A DNA stretch of 64,000 bases from NCBI GenBank assembly GCA_020091685.1, contig CM034593.1:44889733-44953732 (forward strand), written 5' to 3'. The notes beneath the pieces were generated by a model. It saw only the letters and a list, made by a program, of their open reading frames with translations. It was not told the DNA's origin and did not search any database. The position numbers and the translations under genes were made by a program. Origin of the DNA: Lutjanus erythropterus (Eukaryota > Chordata > Actinopteri > Lutjaniformes > Lutjanidae). Position 1 is the stretch's first letter, and each line of letters opens with the position of its first letter. Below, one piece after another: positions 1-13,300 of this stretch.

Positions 1-308
1 TAATCACTATTTTCATTAGTGATTAATCTGTCAGTTATTTTCTCAGTTAGCTGTTTCTTCCATAAAATGTCAGAAACTGGTGAAAAACACCCAAGGTGAT
101 GTCCTAAAATGTCTTGTTTTGTCCATAATCCACAAATATTCACTTTGCTGTCAAAGAGGACTAAAGAAACCCAAACATATTTGTGTTTGAGAAACTAAAA
201 TCAGAGAATTTGTACATTTGTTCTAAAAGAAAAAGACTCAAAATGATTGATCGATTATCAAAATAGTAGTCAATTACTTTAATAATCGATTAATCATTGC
301 AGCTGCAC
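1..308 (+). mobile_element. hAT-like MITE (TAGGGCTGCAAC family), left end cut by window
   Basis: Shows the family core (ATGTCAGAAA..GGTGAAAAA.., tcttgttttgtcc, ttcactttgctgtca, gaattt) and ends ataatcgattaatcattgcagctgca, the degenerate right terminal repeat. Non-coding and palindromic at its ends. The same consensus recurs about a dozen times in the window. Confidence 0.82.
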
Positions 309-718
309 GTTACGCACACACCGCTTCACTTTTACACACATTCCCCGTGTTTGATGCTGAATAATGAACCTGCGGTGGTGAACCCCCTAATCCCTGTCAC
401 CATTTGTTAAGCAGCCAGTTCCGCTGCTGTGGTCCCCTCTCTGTTTCTCTATTTACACATCAGTGCTAAACCACAGATTTATATCAGACCTAATACAAAT
501 ATATTTGCTGAACCGTTATCAACTTCCAGGTTAACAGCGGTCACTGCAGTGTTTACACTGAAGATTCAACATGGCAGACAGTGTGGATGAAGGGGCGTAA
601 TATTTAAGGATTTGTTCATTTTTATGAAATGTTAACACAGCAACATACACTCTGCAATAATGTCACAGCATCAGCAAGAGCACATGAGAAGAATACAATT
701 AATCTATTTTTAGCCAAG

Positions 719-1029
719 TATTAAATTAATCGCCAACTATTTTGATAATCGATTTATCATTTTGTGTCATTTTATAAGAAAAAAATGTCTAATTTCAGCT
801 TTTTAAATGTGACTATTTTCTTGTGTATTTACTCCTTTATAACCGGAAACTGAATATCTTTGGATTGTGGGTAAAACGGGTCATCTTGGTTCTGAGAGAC
901 GCTGATCAACATTTTTCATAATTTTCTGACCACGCCAACTACATACATACATACACAAACTATAATTGATTAATCCAGAATAACCAACAGATTAATGGAC
1001 TATAAAAACAATCTTTAATTGCAGACCTA
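719..1029 (-). mobile_element. hAT-like MITE, reverse copy
   Basis: Reverse-complement copy of the same family: from attaatcgccaactattttg to ttaattgcagaccta, with the internal aatatctttggattgtggg block. About one third of positions in the middle have drifted. Confidence 0.75.
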
Positions 1030-1424
1030 TTTTTCAGCACCACATGTTTAAAAGCAATACAATGCCAACATTTCCAAGAATCAAAAGTACCAAAGCTATA
1101 AAAAAAATTGCTCATTCAAGTCTTCAGTTCAGTTTAGTCTTACTGTCCTGCCCAAAATTTTACTTGCAGCAGCGTAGTCTTTTTCTGTATCAGCTCTATA
1201 GGCAGCTTGTTAATTTTTCAAAAAGAAAAATCCTATTTTGTGTGTCTTGGCCTTTTTTTGATTCTAGTATTATATTAAAGTTTAATATTCTAGTATCGTG
1301 ACAACTCTACTAGAAGCACACACCAATCTTGCATAAGAATACAGTAATTTCATAAAGACTGTGTAGTAACAGGACACTAATCTCACAGAGATTATAGAAA
1401 TTTTTCTTCATGCAGCTCAGCATG

Positions 1425-1500
1425 TAACCCCGGTCAGGAGCCGGGTCGTGAGGCCAGGTTGACTGACCTGAACTGACCCATTCATATCAACCACAATGCA
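1425..1500. repeat. Short dispersed repeat (shared with 5745-5815)
   Basis: Both places share the pattern GGTCRTGAGGCCAGGTYGASTGACCTG followed by gacccattca/gagccattca. The ends cannot be fixed, and the family is not recognised with confidence. Confidence 0.4.
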
Positions 1501-2280
1501 GGCTTATTCCACATAACTGTGCCCAGAAACGGATAATTCACACAGACACACACACATTCCAGAGGGCATATACAGATACAGTACATATGCTGCACCATCT
1601 GCATGTCTTATGTGGTAGAAAAAAATAGCATGGTTATAAATCAGGTGGGAACATTTAGCTCATTGTCTTGGGACAAGAATGTGCCTGCCTGCCTTTTTAT
1701 AATTCGACTTCTCTAGTGTTCAACTCTATTAGAAATAATCCCTTTCGCATTAGTGCTTGATTGTGATTCCCCAAAATTCCACTTGTCATATGTAATATTT
1801 GGATAGTGTGTGGGTCGTATAAATTCCATTGGTGCTTTGTTATTGTATCTGCTTTTATTAGAATAGATTGTGGAGCTTGGGGGATCCCCCAGTGCCACAA
1901 TTACTGCAGACACTGTACTAGTGCCAAATGAGAGAGTGCAATCCAATGAGGCATCAAGGAATGCTGATGAATTTGACTTTTGAATTTGACAGCAAGGTAT
2001 ATCAGTCCCTTCAGGAAATTCCGATAGCAACAATGAATGCAAAATTCTTCAATTTTGTCCAATCCCCTCAACTTCGATTTGATCAATCATCTTTGTCTTG
2101 CAGAAGTTCCAAACCTGCGCAAATGTCATACATGTACATTACAATGAACCATCTCAATATTTTATTATCAACTATTTTTGCATTTAATTAATTTAGTTAC
2201 TTTGTCACAGATTCTGGAAAGTTCACAGGGTTTGTTATTGACATCTATCAATGCTCTGGCCATGTTTATACTGTATAATT

Positions 2281-2508
2281 GTCTGTCCCAAAGTCCAAGA
2301 TGACATCATCAAATGTCTTGTTTTGTCCACAACTCAAAGATATTCAGTTTACTGTCAACCCAGAAAAATATTCACATTTAAGAAGCTAAAAGCAGAGAAT
2401 TTTGACTTTTTTTCTTTAAAAAAATGACTCAAACCAACATACAGATCATCAAAATAGTTGGTGATTAATTGTATAATCAGTTATAATGGATTAGTTGTTG
2501 CAGCTCTA
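2281..2508 (+). mobile_element. hAT-like MITE, 5'-truncated
   Basis: Begins within the family at cccaaagtccaagatgac and runs to the right end ttgttgcagctcta at 2508. Confidence 0.8.
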
Positions 2509-2880
2509 AAAAATATTGCAACATGCATCACAATTTAAAAAAAAAAGCTGCAGTGAAATCAGACATTTTGGGCTCCAACAATCTAAAAAACAGCCTGTGA
2601 AATCCTAGAGGGACTGGTATATAGCTCATTCTGTTGTGGTACACAGTGATGCACAGAGTTGCCATAGTTTGCATTTTGTGGTGACTCAAAGCAGTGGTTT
2701 CTTTCTCTTAACCACATTTCACATACTTAATAAAGTTACTATTTATTAACTTGCTATTATTACAAAGAGTAGACAGGCAGTGGTTGCAGTGTATTTTGTA
2801 TAAAATGTGTTCTTTTTCTGTTTTGTATTCCATCCTCTTCTCACTCCTGGCTCTTTTCCTTTTCCTTTCCTTTCTCGCAG

Positions 2881-3703
2881 GCCGGAGAAAGAGCCGGGCA
2901 ATACGGCCGCACTCTCCCATCCTCGAGGCAAAAGACATTCCTCTCCTTGAGCCTCCGAAGTCTTCTGAGGATCTCCTGGTTCCTACCTCACAGCTCCTCA
3001 ACGTGTCTGCCGTCTACGAAGTCCTCCGCAACTTTGGCACGGTGCTGCGGCTCTCCCCGTTTCGCTTTGAGGATTTCTGTGCAGCCTTGGCCAGCCAGGA
3101 GCAGTGCACGCTCCTGGCAGAGACCCACATCTCCCTGCTCAAAGCTATTCTCAGAGAGGAGGACACTTCCAACACCACGTTCGGCCCCACCGACGTAAAG
3201 GACTCGGTCAACTCCACTCTGTATTTTGTGGACGGGATGACCTGGCCGGAGGTGGTGCGGGCGTACTGCGAGAGCGACCCAGAGTACCGGCACATTCTGC
3301 CTTTCCAGGAGGGTGAGGATTACCCGTACGAACCGTTGGAGAGCAAAGTCAAAGTTCTCCAGTTTTTGGTGGACCAGTTCCTGGCGACCAACATTGCCCG
3401 AGAGGAGCTAATGTCAGAAGGGGTGGTTGCCTACGACGACCACTGCAGGGTTTGCCATCGCCTCGGCGACTTGCTGTGCTGTGAGACATGTTCGGCCGTT
3501 TACCATCTGGAGTGTGTGAAGCCGCCGTTGCAGGAAGTGCCGGAGGACGAGTGGCAGTGCGAGGTGTGCGTGGCACACAAGGTACCCGGTGTGGCAGACT
3601 GCATCCCAGAAGCTCAGAGGAGCAAACCGTTTATTCGACAACTGCCAGTCGGCTATGACCGACACCACCGCAAGTACTGGTTCCTCAACCGCCGCATTGT
3701 CGT
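2881..3703 (+). CDS. bptf: bptf window exon 1: DDT domain, WHIM-like region, PHD finger 1
   Basis: Acceptor ttctcgcag and donor gtaagt; enters with one base of the first codon upstream, leaves in phase 2. Counting window residues from the shared Gly, the DDT domain lies at about 33-93, followed by a WHIM-like stretch containing [19 protein letters not shown]1 follows at about 187-231 with all eight zinc ligands in order (C-x2-C, C-x2-C, H-x2-C, C-x2-C; codons 3444-3569). The exon ends in the [15 protein letters not shown] segment. DDT and WHIM modules are known to contact the ISWI ATPase and linker DNA; that role here is by family. The open frame continues upstream into the intron and its hydrophobic translation is not part of the protein. 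Confidence 0.97.
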
Positions 3704-6700
3704 GTAAGTTCACTGTTTCCTGTATGTGCCAAGCATCTTTTACAGGAGTCAACAGTAGAGGTGTCAGTGTGAGGGACTTAAAGGGACAGCTCACCCCAAA
3801 ATCAAAAATACATATTTTTCCTTCTGTCTGTAGTGCTGTTTATCCATCTAGATTGTTTTAGAGTGAGTTGCAGAGTTCTGGAGATATCAGTTATAGAGAT
3901 GTCTGCCTTCTCTGTAGTATAATGGAATTAGATGGCACTCAGCTTATGCAGCAAAGTGCCAAAAATACATCTGAAAAACTCAACAGTAATGTTTCTTTCA
4001 AGAAATCATCAGCCGGTTACTCAAGATAATCCACAGACCTTGCTGTGAGCAGCAAAGAAAGACAAGAAAGAGAAGCAGAGCGCCATCTAGTTCCATTATA
4101 TTCAAGAGAAGGCAGACATCTCTATGTCCGATATCTACAATCTTGATCCTATTGGCACTGGCCGTGAGAGGCAGGTAGTTATCGGTTATTCATAGAGATG
4201 CATCAATCAACCAGCCAGAGACTGAACCAGACGGTTTTCAACATGACTGGCACTGGTTGGTCAGCATCACATATCTGATTCTCTGCCTGTCATATTTACA
4301 CATGTTCTGTACGATGGTCATGTCATGCACGCAGCACACATTGACTTAACATAACACCCACAAAAGTGTTGATCACAGCCACACACACTCAGACACATGT
4401 TTGCATGAAGTCAGTGTTAGCGATAGATACCAAGAACAGGATAAAAATAACCAGCGGCAGACTGCTGTTCACAGACGGACAATTTAAGTCTCACCTCCTG
4501 TTCTGGCTGAAGAATAAACAATCTGTGTTGATGTGTCTCCTCAGACATTTTCTCATTTAGACTACAGCAAACTGTTGCACCAGTCAGTCTCTGGTTTGTT
4601 TACATCTGCTTCCACCTGAGATCACAGGAAACTGTGTCCCGCCTAAACCCACGAGATTCCATGAGATCCCGCAAGATCGTGTTCCCTCTAGTACATAATG
4701 TTAATATAATAATATAATAAGGCCTGGCTGTAACCTGGAGGACCTTTAGAGAAAATGTGAAATAGTATTTAATGAATATTTAATAGTCATTGTTTTATTA
4801 TGAACATCCAATTTATTTTTTTACAGGAAAAGTTGCAAAAATGTTTGTGAATGCTGTCAATTATAGTTCTTAGACTGAAAATCAGAATTGGTATCGGCAG
4901 GTTAGGTCCTTAAAAAATCAGATCCGGCAAAGAAAATTGGAATTGGTGCATATCTACTTATTGATATTGAAAAACTATGAAAATCATGATGATGTGATAT
5001 TTGCTGGGGTCCGTGCCAAACAAACACGTTCATCTTGTATGTGGACAGCAAGAATTGTAGGTCAGGGCATCTCTGCAGCACTACAGTACTTCACTATAAT
5101 GATGATTTGTCACACATTTTACTCCGCAGCTTCTGAGATTTGGATATTGCACTTGGCCATATTGCGATTACGATAACAGTTCGATCAATTGTGTTTTAGC
5201 TTTAAAACAGAGTCTACAAAGTTGTCACATAATTTGGCATAAAAGCAAGGTTGTAAGTCTTCACAAATGTCACAGACCATCTGCATGTAAACTTATAAAC
5301 AACACTATAAAGAAGAGAATTACATCCAGGAATCCTTTAATTTCCTGTCTGTACATTGCCATAATGTATTGTTCATGATAGACTTCTGTAGCTTCTGTTT
5401 GTACCACAGTATTTGTGGGTCAGTTTACTTTGTTCCAACCGCTTAACTTAAGACTGACATGTGTGAGATTTGTGATTTTCTGTAGATACACTGTTACAAT
5501 CAGTGTGAAGCTCTAAGTGCGGTTGGCTTTACTTTGTCCTTGCTAATCTAAACCATCAATAATGCCACTCAATATAGGAGACCCACACTGAGCCTGTGTT
5601 CAACCTGTATTTGACCCCCTCCTGTCATGAGAGAGTGGTGCCTCAGCTTAATCCCTGATCATCACAGAGACACACGTTAGCACCTAAACTTCGTACACAT
5701 TACTGCTTGACCACTGAATTGCTCGCAAGTGTGGTGTTCAAAGCCAGGCTGGGCCAGCAGAGGGGTCATGAGGCCAGGTCGAGTGACCTGTGGTGAGCCA
5801 TTCAAAGTGACTGCAAATGAACTGTGTCACTTTTAAAACCATAGGCTGATACTTCAGTCACACATGCATACCACAAATTTGTTTCATGACAATTGAGTTG
5901 CATTATATTATATGCACTGTTGCAGGACTGAAAACTATAATATGCAACTTTACTGGATTAAAATGTCTAAAAATGCCAGACCTATGTTATATATTTTGCT
6001 GAGCTGTGTAGTTATAATATCCAAAATGTTTCTGACAACAGTCAAACCCAGAGAAATCTGCAGATTATTCAAGGTAACATTTCCTACTAGCTGCTGTTAC
6101 TTTAACTTCTGAAAACATGGATACGTCAGAGAGTGATGAAGGAAGTTGTTGAACGTGACTAAATGTGACGTGAATCAAACTTTTATGTGGAGCTGAAACA
6201 ATAAATTGATTGTTAATCACCAACTATTTTGATAGTCGTTATGGGTAAATAAAAAAAAGTCCAAATTCTTTGATTCTAGCTTGTTAAATGTGGATATTTT
6301 CTGGTTTATTTACCTCTTTATGACAGTAATAAGTGAATATTTTTGAGTGATGGACGAAACAGCATTTGAGGACAAGGTCATCTTGGTCTTTGAGAAACAC
6401 TGATCGACATTTTTCACAATCTTCTTCTCTTCTCTGACATTTTATTCACCAAACAACAATTAATCAATTTATTGAGAAAATAATTGACTGATTAATCGAC
6501 TATGAAAATAATCATTAGTTGCAGCCCTATACTTGTCGTCTGTAAACATGATTTACTCAAACTGAGTCATGCTACTTCATGACATCATCAAACTACATCT
6601 TTGTTATTGTTTCTTACAGCCTGACTGATGTTGGATTTTAGGAGCTGATACCGATGTTAGGGAGTAAAAAAACTCAGATATTTATACTTTGGTCAATATT

Positions 6701-7307
6701 CTTGATACAGAATATAATATACAGAATAGAGAATATAAACACATTTTTGGAATGATCCTTCAAAGTGGTTAACACTTCTGACAAAGATGTATAATGGAAG
6801 CAGGATATTTTACAGTTAAACCATAAACTTTATTGCCCAAAATCATTTCAAGGAATGGAAACACTAAAATTTCACCCCTATTTTTAGTGATCATAAATAA
6901 CTAGAAATAGAAAAAAACAATACAATTATAAAACCTGAACTAAGAAAAATGATAAATTCTACACAAATTGATGCCAATAAAGTAGGGCTTCATCTAACAT
7001 TTATTTTTGTGGTCCAACCACGGTGTGGCTGCAGGGATGTGGTAGAAGAAGAATGCAGAGTGGCACATTCTGTCACTGCCGTACCATTTTATTCCCAGTC
7101 ACAAAAAGTAATGAGCGCTTAGGTGCAAAGTTAAGCAAACCACAAGCCGAGGGTCTTTCATATGAGCACAGTTTGCACGGTGGCTGGACCCACTGTTTAA
7201 TAAACCAGAAATAAGTGCATCTGTCCATAGGATTTAACATAACCTGACCATCAGCAGTATTGGTCCCATACGTTAACAAATTATCTTGGTATTGAGCAGT
7301 CACAGAT

Positions 7308-7362
<55 letters not shown>

Positions 7363-10300
7363 GCGTGTGCGTGTGCGTGCTGGGTCAGCAGCAGCAGAAG
7401 GCCTGCTCCATAAACCATAAAAGAGCATGAATCACTTGAACAATATAAGATTTAAGAGGATTGGTGGCCCAAAGTTTGTTGTGGCTGCATTTCACTCTCT
7501 CTCTACTCTTCCTGCTACGTCCTGCTCGCCAAATTGGCCCCCAGCAGGTGCTGCATTACTGATCTTCACTCTTTCCCTTCAGAGGCCGTGTGTGTTCGCG
7601 CATACAAGTAGCGTGCACAGAGGAAAGTTTGTGTGACTGCATGTACGTGCAGTGAATGATGTGCACAGAAGTTAAGGTGTTTGTGTGTGTGTGCAGTGCA
7701 CATGTGCCTCAAGTAAGGGATGCTGAATAGACACTACTGTTAGACTGCCCCGGGCTTCACAGTCCCTCGGCATAGACCATGCTGAGCAAAAAGCTGTCAG
7801 ATATTCCACTCTTTAGCTGCTGCGACATTAAAACTCCAGTGTCTCACTCTTTCTCATTGTGCTGCTGGGCCCTGCAGAAGCTTAGGCTTCCTGCTAATTA
7901 GTACAGTTCAGCTGCTGTGCCCTACAGGTACACATCTGCATGGTAAACAGGGAGAGCTGATCTTTTCACCAGTTATTCAGATTCTCAGGGTTTAAACCAT
8001 TTAGAACGGTGTAGGGCTGCAACAAATGATTATTTCCAACATTGATTAGTCTGTTGGTTATTTTTTAAATTAATCAAGTAGTGGTTTGGTGCGTAGAGTG
8101 GTGAACAATGTCGATCACTGTTGTCCACAGCCCATGCTGACGTCCTCAAATGTCTCGTGTTGTCCAAAACACAGAAGTATTGAGTTTACTGTCATAGAGG
8201 ACCAAAGAACCAGAAAATAGTCACAAAAGTATTAATCGATTGTAAAGATGGTCGGCGATGAATTTAAGAATCGATTCATCGGTGCAGCTCTAGAATAAAG
8301 TACTGCTGGGACATAATTTAGTGTTATTGTGAGTTTTGAATAATTTTTTAAAGGAAAAAAAGTCAAAATTCTCAGTTTCAGCTTCTTAAATGTGAATATT
8401 TTCTGGTTTCTTTACTCTATAACAGCAAACTGAATATCCTTGGGTTGTGATTAAAACAAGACATTAGAGGATGTCACCTTGGGCTTTGGGAAACATCGAT
8501 CAACATTTTTCACCATTTTCTGTCATTTTGTAGACCAAGAAACTATTAATTGATAAATTTAGATCCCTAATCTACCAATTATGAATCATCATTAGTTGCA
8601 GCTCTAATTGTGTATACCAGCGTGATTTTGTTGTAACCATAAGATCAAATTTCAGGTTATATTTTTAATGATTAATTACAACATCAATGCTAAAGAAGTT
8701 GTAATGCTGTGTAAAGTGTGAATAAAAAATAATTAGCTTTATAGTTTTTCATAAATATTCACCCATTCTGAATTTGATGCCTGCAACACTTTCCAAACAG
8801 GCTGAGACAGGAGCGTGTTTACTACTCTGATACATCATCACCTTTTCCTGTAACAACACTCAGTCAGCGTCTGGGAACTGAGGACACTAATTTCTACAGT
8901 TTTGAATGTTAAATTCTATCTCAGTCTTGCTGGATATATGACTTACGTTGCTCAACAGTCTGGGGTCTCTGTTGTCACATTTTACACTTCGTAATGCTCC
9001 ACACATTTTCAATGTGAGACAGGTCTGGACTGCAGGCAGGTCAGTCTAGTACCTGAACTCTTTTACTACAAGGCCACACTGTTGGAACACGTCCACAATG
9101 TGTCTTGGCTTTGTCTTGTTGAAATAAGCAGGGACGTCTCTGAAAAAGACGTAGTCTGTATGGCAGCATATGTTGTTCCAAAACCTGTATGTACCGGTCA
9201 GTATTAATGGGGCCTTTGCAGATGTGACAGTTACCCATGATGCCATGGGCACACCCCCATACCATCACAGCTGCTGTCTTTTGAAGTAAGTGCTGGTAAC
9301 AGTCTGGACGTTGCTTTTCCTCTTTAGCTCAGAGGACACGACGTCCATGATTTGTGAAAACAGTCTGAAATGTGGACTCATCAGACCACAGGACACTTTT
9401 CCACTTTGTGTCAGCGTGTTGAGAAACGTTGTTCCTGACTGTTGGCCCACACAGTTCTTCACAAAGTGATGAATCTCACCCCATCCATGCTTGTGAACAA
9501 CTGATCCTTTAGATGATGGTGCCCTTAATACCCAATCATGATGCCATCACCTGTTACCAATCAACATGTTCACCTGTGGAACGTGCCTAACAGGTGGTTT
9601 TTTTCACCATTTCAATTTCTCACTCTTTTGTTGTTCCTGTCCCAACTTTTTTGGATCATGTTGCAGGCATCAAACTCAGAATGAGTGTATATTTTAGGAA
9701 AAACAATGAAAACAATCAGGTTGAACATTAAATATCTTGTCTTTTTCCTGTATTTGATTGAGTACAGTTTTTTTCTGCTTATTTAAGTTTTACACAACAT
9801 CCCAACTGTTTGGGAATTGTGTTGTATTTGAAGCAAATTGTAATAATAAAAAAAAAAATAATAAAGATCCTATCTCTTCCTCAGTGGACTGTATATCAAT
9901 ATAAAATGATATCATTAATGTATGTTATTAATTGTAATCCTAAATACACAACACAGTTACTGTTCATATAAAACAGTCTGCTGTTCCATTTGTTTCATTT
10001 ATGATTTGTCTTTTATTTAAACTTCTTACAGACAGTTGAACACAACATACAACCTTAAAATCCATTGATAATTCTCAGCAGCATGGACAGCCAATATTCT
10101 AAGGTGCTCTTTACAGCAAAGAGCACATGCACTGAATCTGAAGTGCTGGTTTGGGAAACGCATGTGAAAATTATTTTACGTAGAAATGCTCTTATAAAAC
10201 ACTCCTATCCTCAGTTGTCACTGTGAAATTGTTGCCAAGAGACCTGTGAGACTCAATCCGGCCCTGTGACTAGAACACTCGTGCACATATAATGAATGGA

Positions 10301-13300
10301 TCTGCCAGGCAAAATGATGTCCAGTGCTTGAAGGTAATTGCTGGCATGACTGATGCACCGGTGTCTCTGATTAATGTAGAACTTTGTCATGTTTATGTGT
10401 CAGGAACAATATGCATAAATTGGCATCAATGTAGGGTAAATATTTAGAATTGAGACAAATGGCTTATCTGCATTCACTGATACATTGATGTGAAATATCT
10501 GCTGAGAAGACAAAAGGCAAAGAAACGGCATTAAAGCGACAGAACAACCCGTAGAAAAGCATAGTAAAGCATCTATCTTCTAGTGTTGTCTTTTTTCCTG
10601 TTTGTCCTACCCCACACTAATTTTTTGACTCCTGTCTCCTCTCTCATGTCTCCCCTACAGTGAGGAGGACGGCGAGCAGGAGGACAAAGCCATCTGGTAC
10701 TACAGCACCAAGGTAAATGCAACTCATGGTTTTCTCTTACCAGGGTTATATACTCTGCTTCACACAATAACATTGAATTATTTTGTTTTAAAATGCTCTC
10801 TTTTTTCCTTACGTAATTTCTTACATAACCCCCTTTTACACTGGGAAAACATCACCAACACCCATTTGGCTTTTGTCTTCAGCAGGAAAGGGTACAATCA
10901 GCATTTACATTAATCAGCTCTGGCTCCGTGTTCCAGGATTTTCATTCTGGTCCGGTCCCACTTCCACAAAGATACTCCTGTCCTGTCCCAGTCCAGGAAG
11001 GATGATTCCCGTCCCATCCCATTCCTATCAATGCATAGTCCACACAGTTTTTATATATAAAAAGCTGACCTATTGTTATTAAAATTCCCGCTCCCATGGG
11101 CTTTACTTTTTCCTGTCCCATTCCAGCCCTGTGATGAATAGCGAAATTGACTCCCATCCTGTGGGAATTCCTGAAAAAATATCAGCCTCTAGTGTGTCAG
11201 CACAGCACAGTGGAGTCTGCACCCGTTTGAAGATTTTGTATTCAGTCATGAAGTCCTTGTCTTTAGTCAAGCGGCTGCATAACAGCGGATAAATTAGCTT
11301 TTATTTTGTTATATAAAAGCTTTTATTATGAAGCAGCAAAATCAGGAAATGTTGCATTTTCATCAGCATTAACTTTACATGACTCCTCTGCAGCTGAAAG
11401 CGAACATGAAATAGTAAAATAAAGCAGATATCTGAAAGTAGAAACACTGACGCAGGAGCGAAACAAAACTTCAAACCACTGAGATTCAGTTAGACGCTAG
11501 AAGGGTCAATCACCTATTTTTATCAGGTATAGTCACATTTAAATACCCACACATACTTGCTAATTTTGGTGTAAAAACATTTCTATTATAGTCACGTGTC
11601 ACAGTCCCACTCTTTTAATTGAAAAAACACATCCCTGTGTTTTTTTTTGGCGGTGTGGCCGTCACAGCATTGAGTCAGTCTTGGTGAACTCTCCTTTAAC
11701 TCTGCTCTTCCCAGGTCCAGCTAGCTGAGCTCATAGACTGTTTGGATAAGGAGTACTGGGAGGCTGACCTGTACGCAGCACTTGAGGAGATAAGGGACGA
11801 AGTGCACAGGCATATGGACGCCACAGAGGACTTGACCAACAAGGCCCGGGGCAGCAACAAGTGTTTCCTCACTGCAGCTAATGGTAAAGACCTCTTCATT
11901 CTTTCTTTGTTTAAAAAAATACCACGTTTGAAAAAACAATGTAAAAGTGCCTTAGTGGATGCCCATATGGTAGATAAAACCTCCCTCCAGAGTGCCCCTC
12001 TAGACGGGAAAACATGCTTAAGTGCCCTTCCAGTGGAGAAAACATGCTAAAGTGCCCTTTAGAGTGCCCTTCCAGTGGCAAAAATGTGCTACATTGTCCT
12101 CTAGGGTGCCCCTCCAGTGGAGAAATAAAGTGTACTTCATAGCGCCCATCCAGAAGGGAAAACATGCTAAAGCACACTTCCAGTGAAGAAAACATAATGA
12201 AGTGTCCTTTAGAGTGCTTTCCAGTGCTAATGTGCCCCTCTATGGTGCCTTTCCAGTGCTAAAGAGCCCTCTGAAGTGTAGATGCAGCAGGACTTTCAGT
12301 GCACTGGTCTTGTCTCACACAGCTGGTGCCCTTTTTATTTCTTGCTCCTGCCCCTCAGACAGCCTGAGTCAGCCCCTGCCTATTATCAGAGAATGTAATC
12401 GCTTAGTTTAATCATGGTGCAGAAGGGAAGAAAGCTCTCTTTAAGCCCAAAGTATTTTTTTCCCTCCTTTCTCTTTCTATCACTCCCTTGCCACTCCTAC
12501 ATTCTCCCCGATACTCATGAATGCCATCCAGTCATAGATGGCTGGACCATAGGAATCAACCCAGCCATTATGTAACCTTACTCTGCTCCCAGTTTGGCCC
12601 TTATCCAGCATTTGAGCTTCCCTTCAGTCCCTCATCCTGTCCTCTCTGTCTATAGGCTGTCTGCCATATCCATGCATGTGTTTCAGGGTCAGTAAAAATG
12701 ATGCACCTGTGAGCACATTTTAACATGGGAAGTTCATAACAATTCTGTTTTGGAAAATAGCACCACACTTTAAATGGTGCTACTGTTTGCGTTATCTTTT
12801 GATGCTACAGTTTGAGTGGAAACTATCACTTCTAACAAGCATCTGCTGGGCACAGATAAGTTGAAGAGTCTCACTTACAACAGACTTTTTTTTTTTTTTT
12901 ACCCCAAGGAAGTGTATAACACAAGCATTTAAAAATGTATGCCACTTGAAATAATAAATGCAGCTTTTGTCAAACCTCTTAAAACTGGCAGCAGCAGTTT
13001 CATCCCATTGCTCTTTTGTGCCAGAGTGCCCAGTACCAGCTAGCTCAGCAACATCTCGCAAGTGTAAGGATATGTGTGTAGCACACTTAATACTGAAGAC
13101 ACACAAGTGATTAATTGGTCAGAAAAGTGCCTGGAAAAACCACTAAATGCCCAGAGTGTGCCTCCCCTCACCGCTTTTTGGGCTTGTTGTGGTTATTATA
13201 CTTCACAGCTGTTCTTATAACTGGTCTGTAAGACTGAGTTGCACCAACCAACATAAATTCTGATCAGGGTTTAGCAAAACTAAAATGAGTTGGGCTGCAA

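Larger units (their letters stand above)
1..2880 (+). other. Upstream intron of bptf (partial): repeats and unassigned AT-rich DNA
   Basis: The first exon seen needs one codon base from an upstream exon, so this stretch is read as the 3' part of an intron. It holds three copies of the hAT-like MITE (1-308, 719-1029, 2281-2508), listed separately. The rest (309-718, 1030-2280, 2509-2850) shows no convincing coding exon; the short ORFs there have no recognisable similarity. A pyrimidine tract and CAG acceptor close it at 2880. No promoter or CpG-rich first exon is visible. Confidence 0.75.
3704..10660 (+). other. bptf intron (6.96 kb), rich in transposon remnants
   Basis: The largest intron in the window. 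It contains a TTAA-type fragment (3782-4135), a hAT-like element (4194-4958), a dispersed repeat fragment (4970-5195), a dispersed repeat split by a MITE (5922-6618), a TG microsatellite (7309-7380), two MITEs in opposite orientation (8012-8606) and a decayed Tc1/mariner copy (8697-9826). The remaining parts (5200-5920, 6620-7300, 7381-8010, 9830-10650) show no exon or element that I can support. Confidence 0.8.

Noticed and set aside
2751-2880. Met-led hydrophobic start that mimics a signal peptide upstream of exon 1
   Set aside because: It is intronic, ends at a strong polypyrimidine tract and acceptor, and BPTF is nuclear with a different N-terminus.
7309-7380. Possible Z-DNA or regulatory role of the TG tract
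   Set aside because: TG tracts of this size are very common in fish introns; nothing local supports a function.
9041-9462. Possible active transposase gene
   Set aside because: Frames are broken, the N-terminal DNA-binding part is absent and the catalytic region is incomplete.
11911-12195. 94-codon - strand ORF with repeated Leu-Glu-Gly-His motifs
   Set aside because: It is a by-product of the 30-bp minisatellite, which keeps all frames open.
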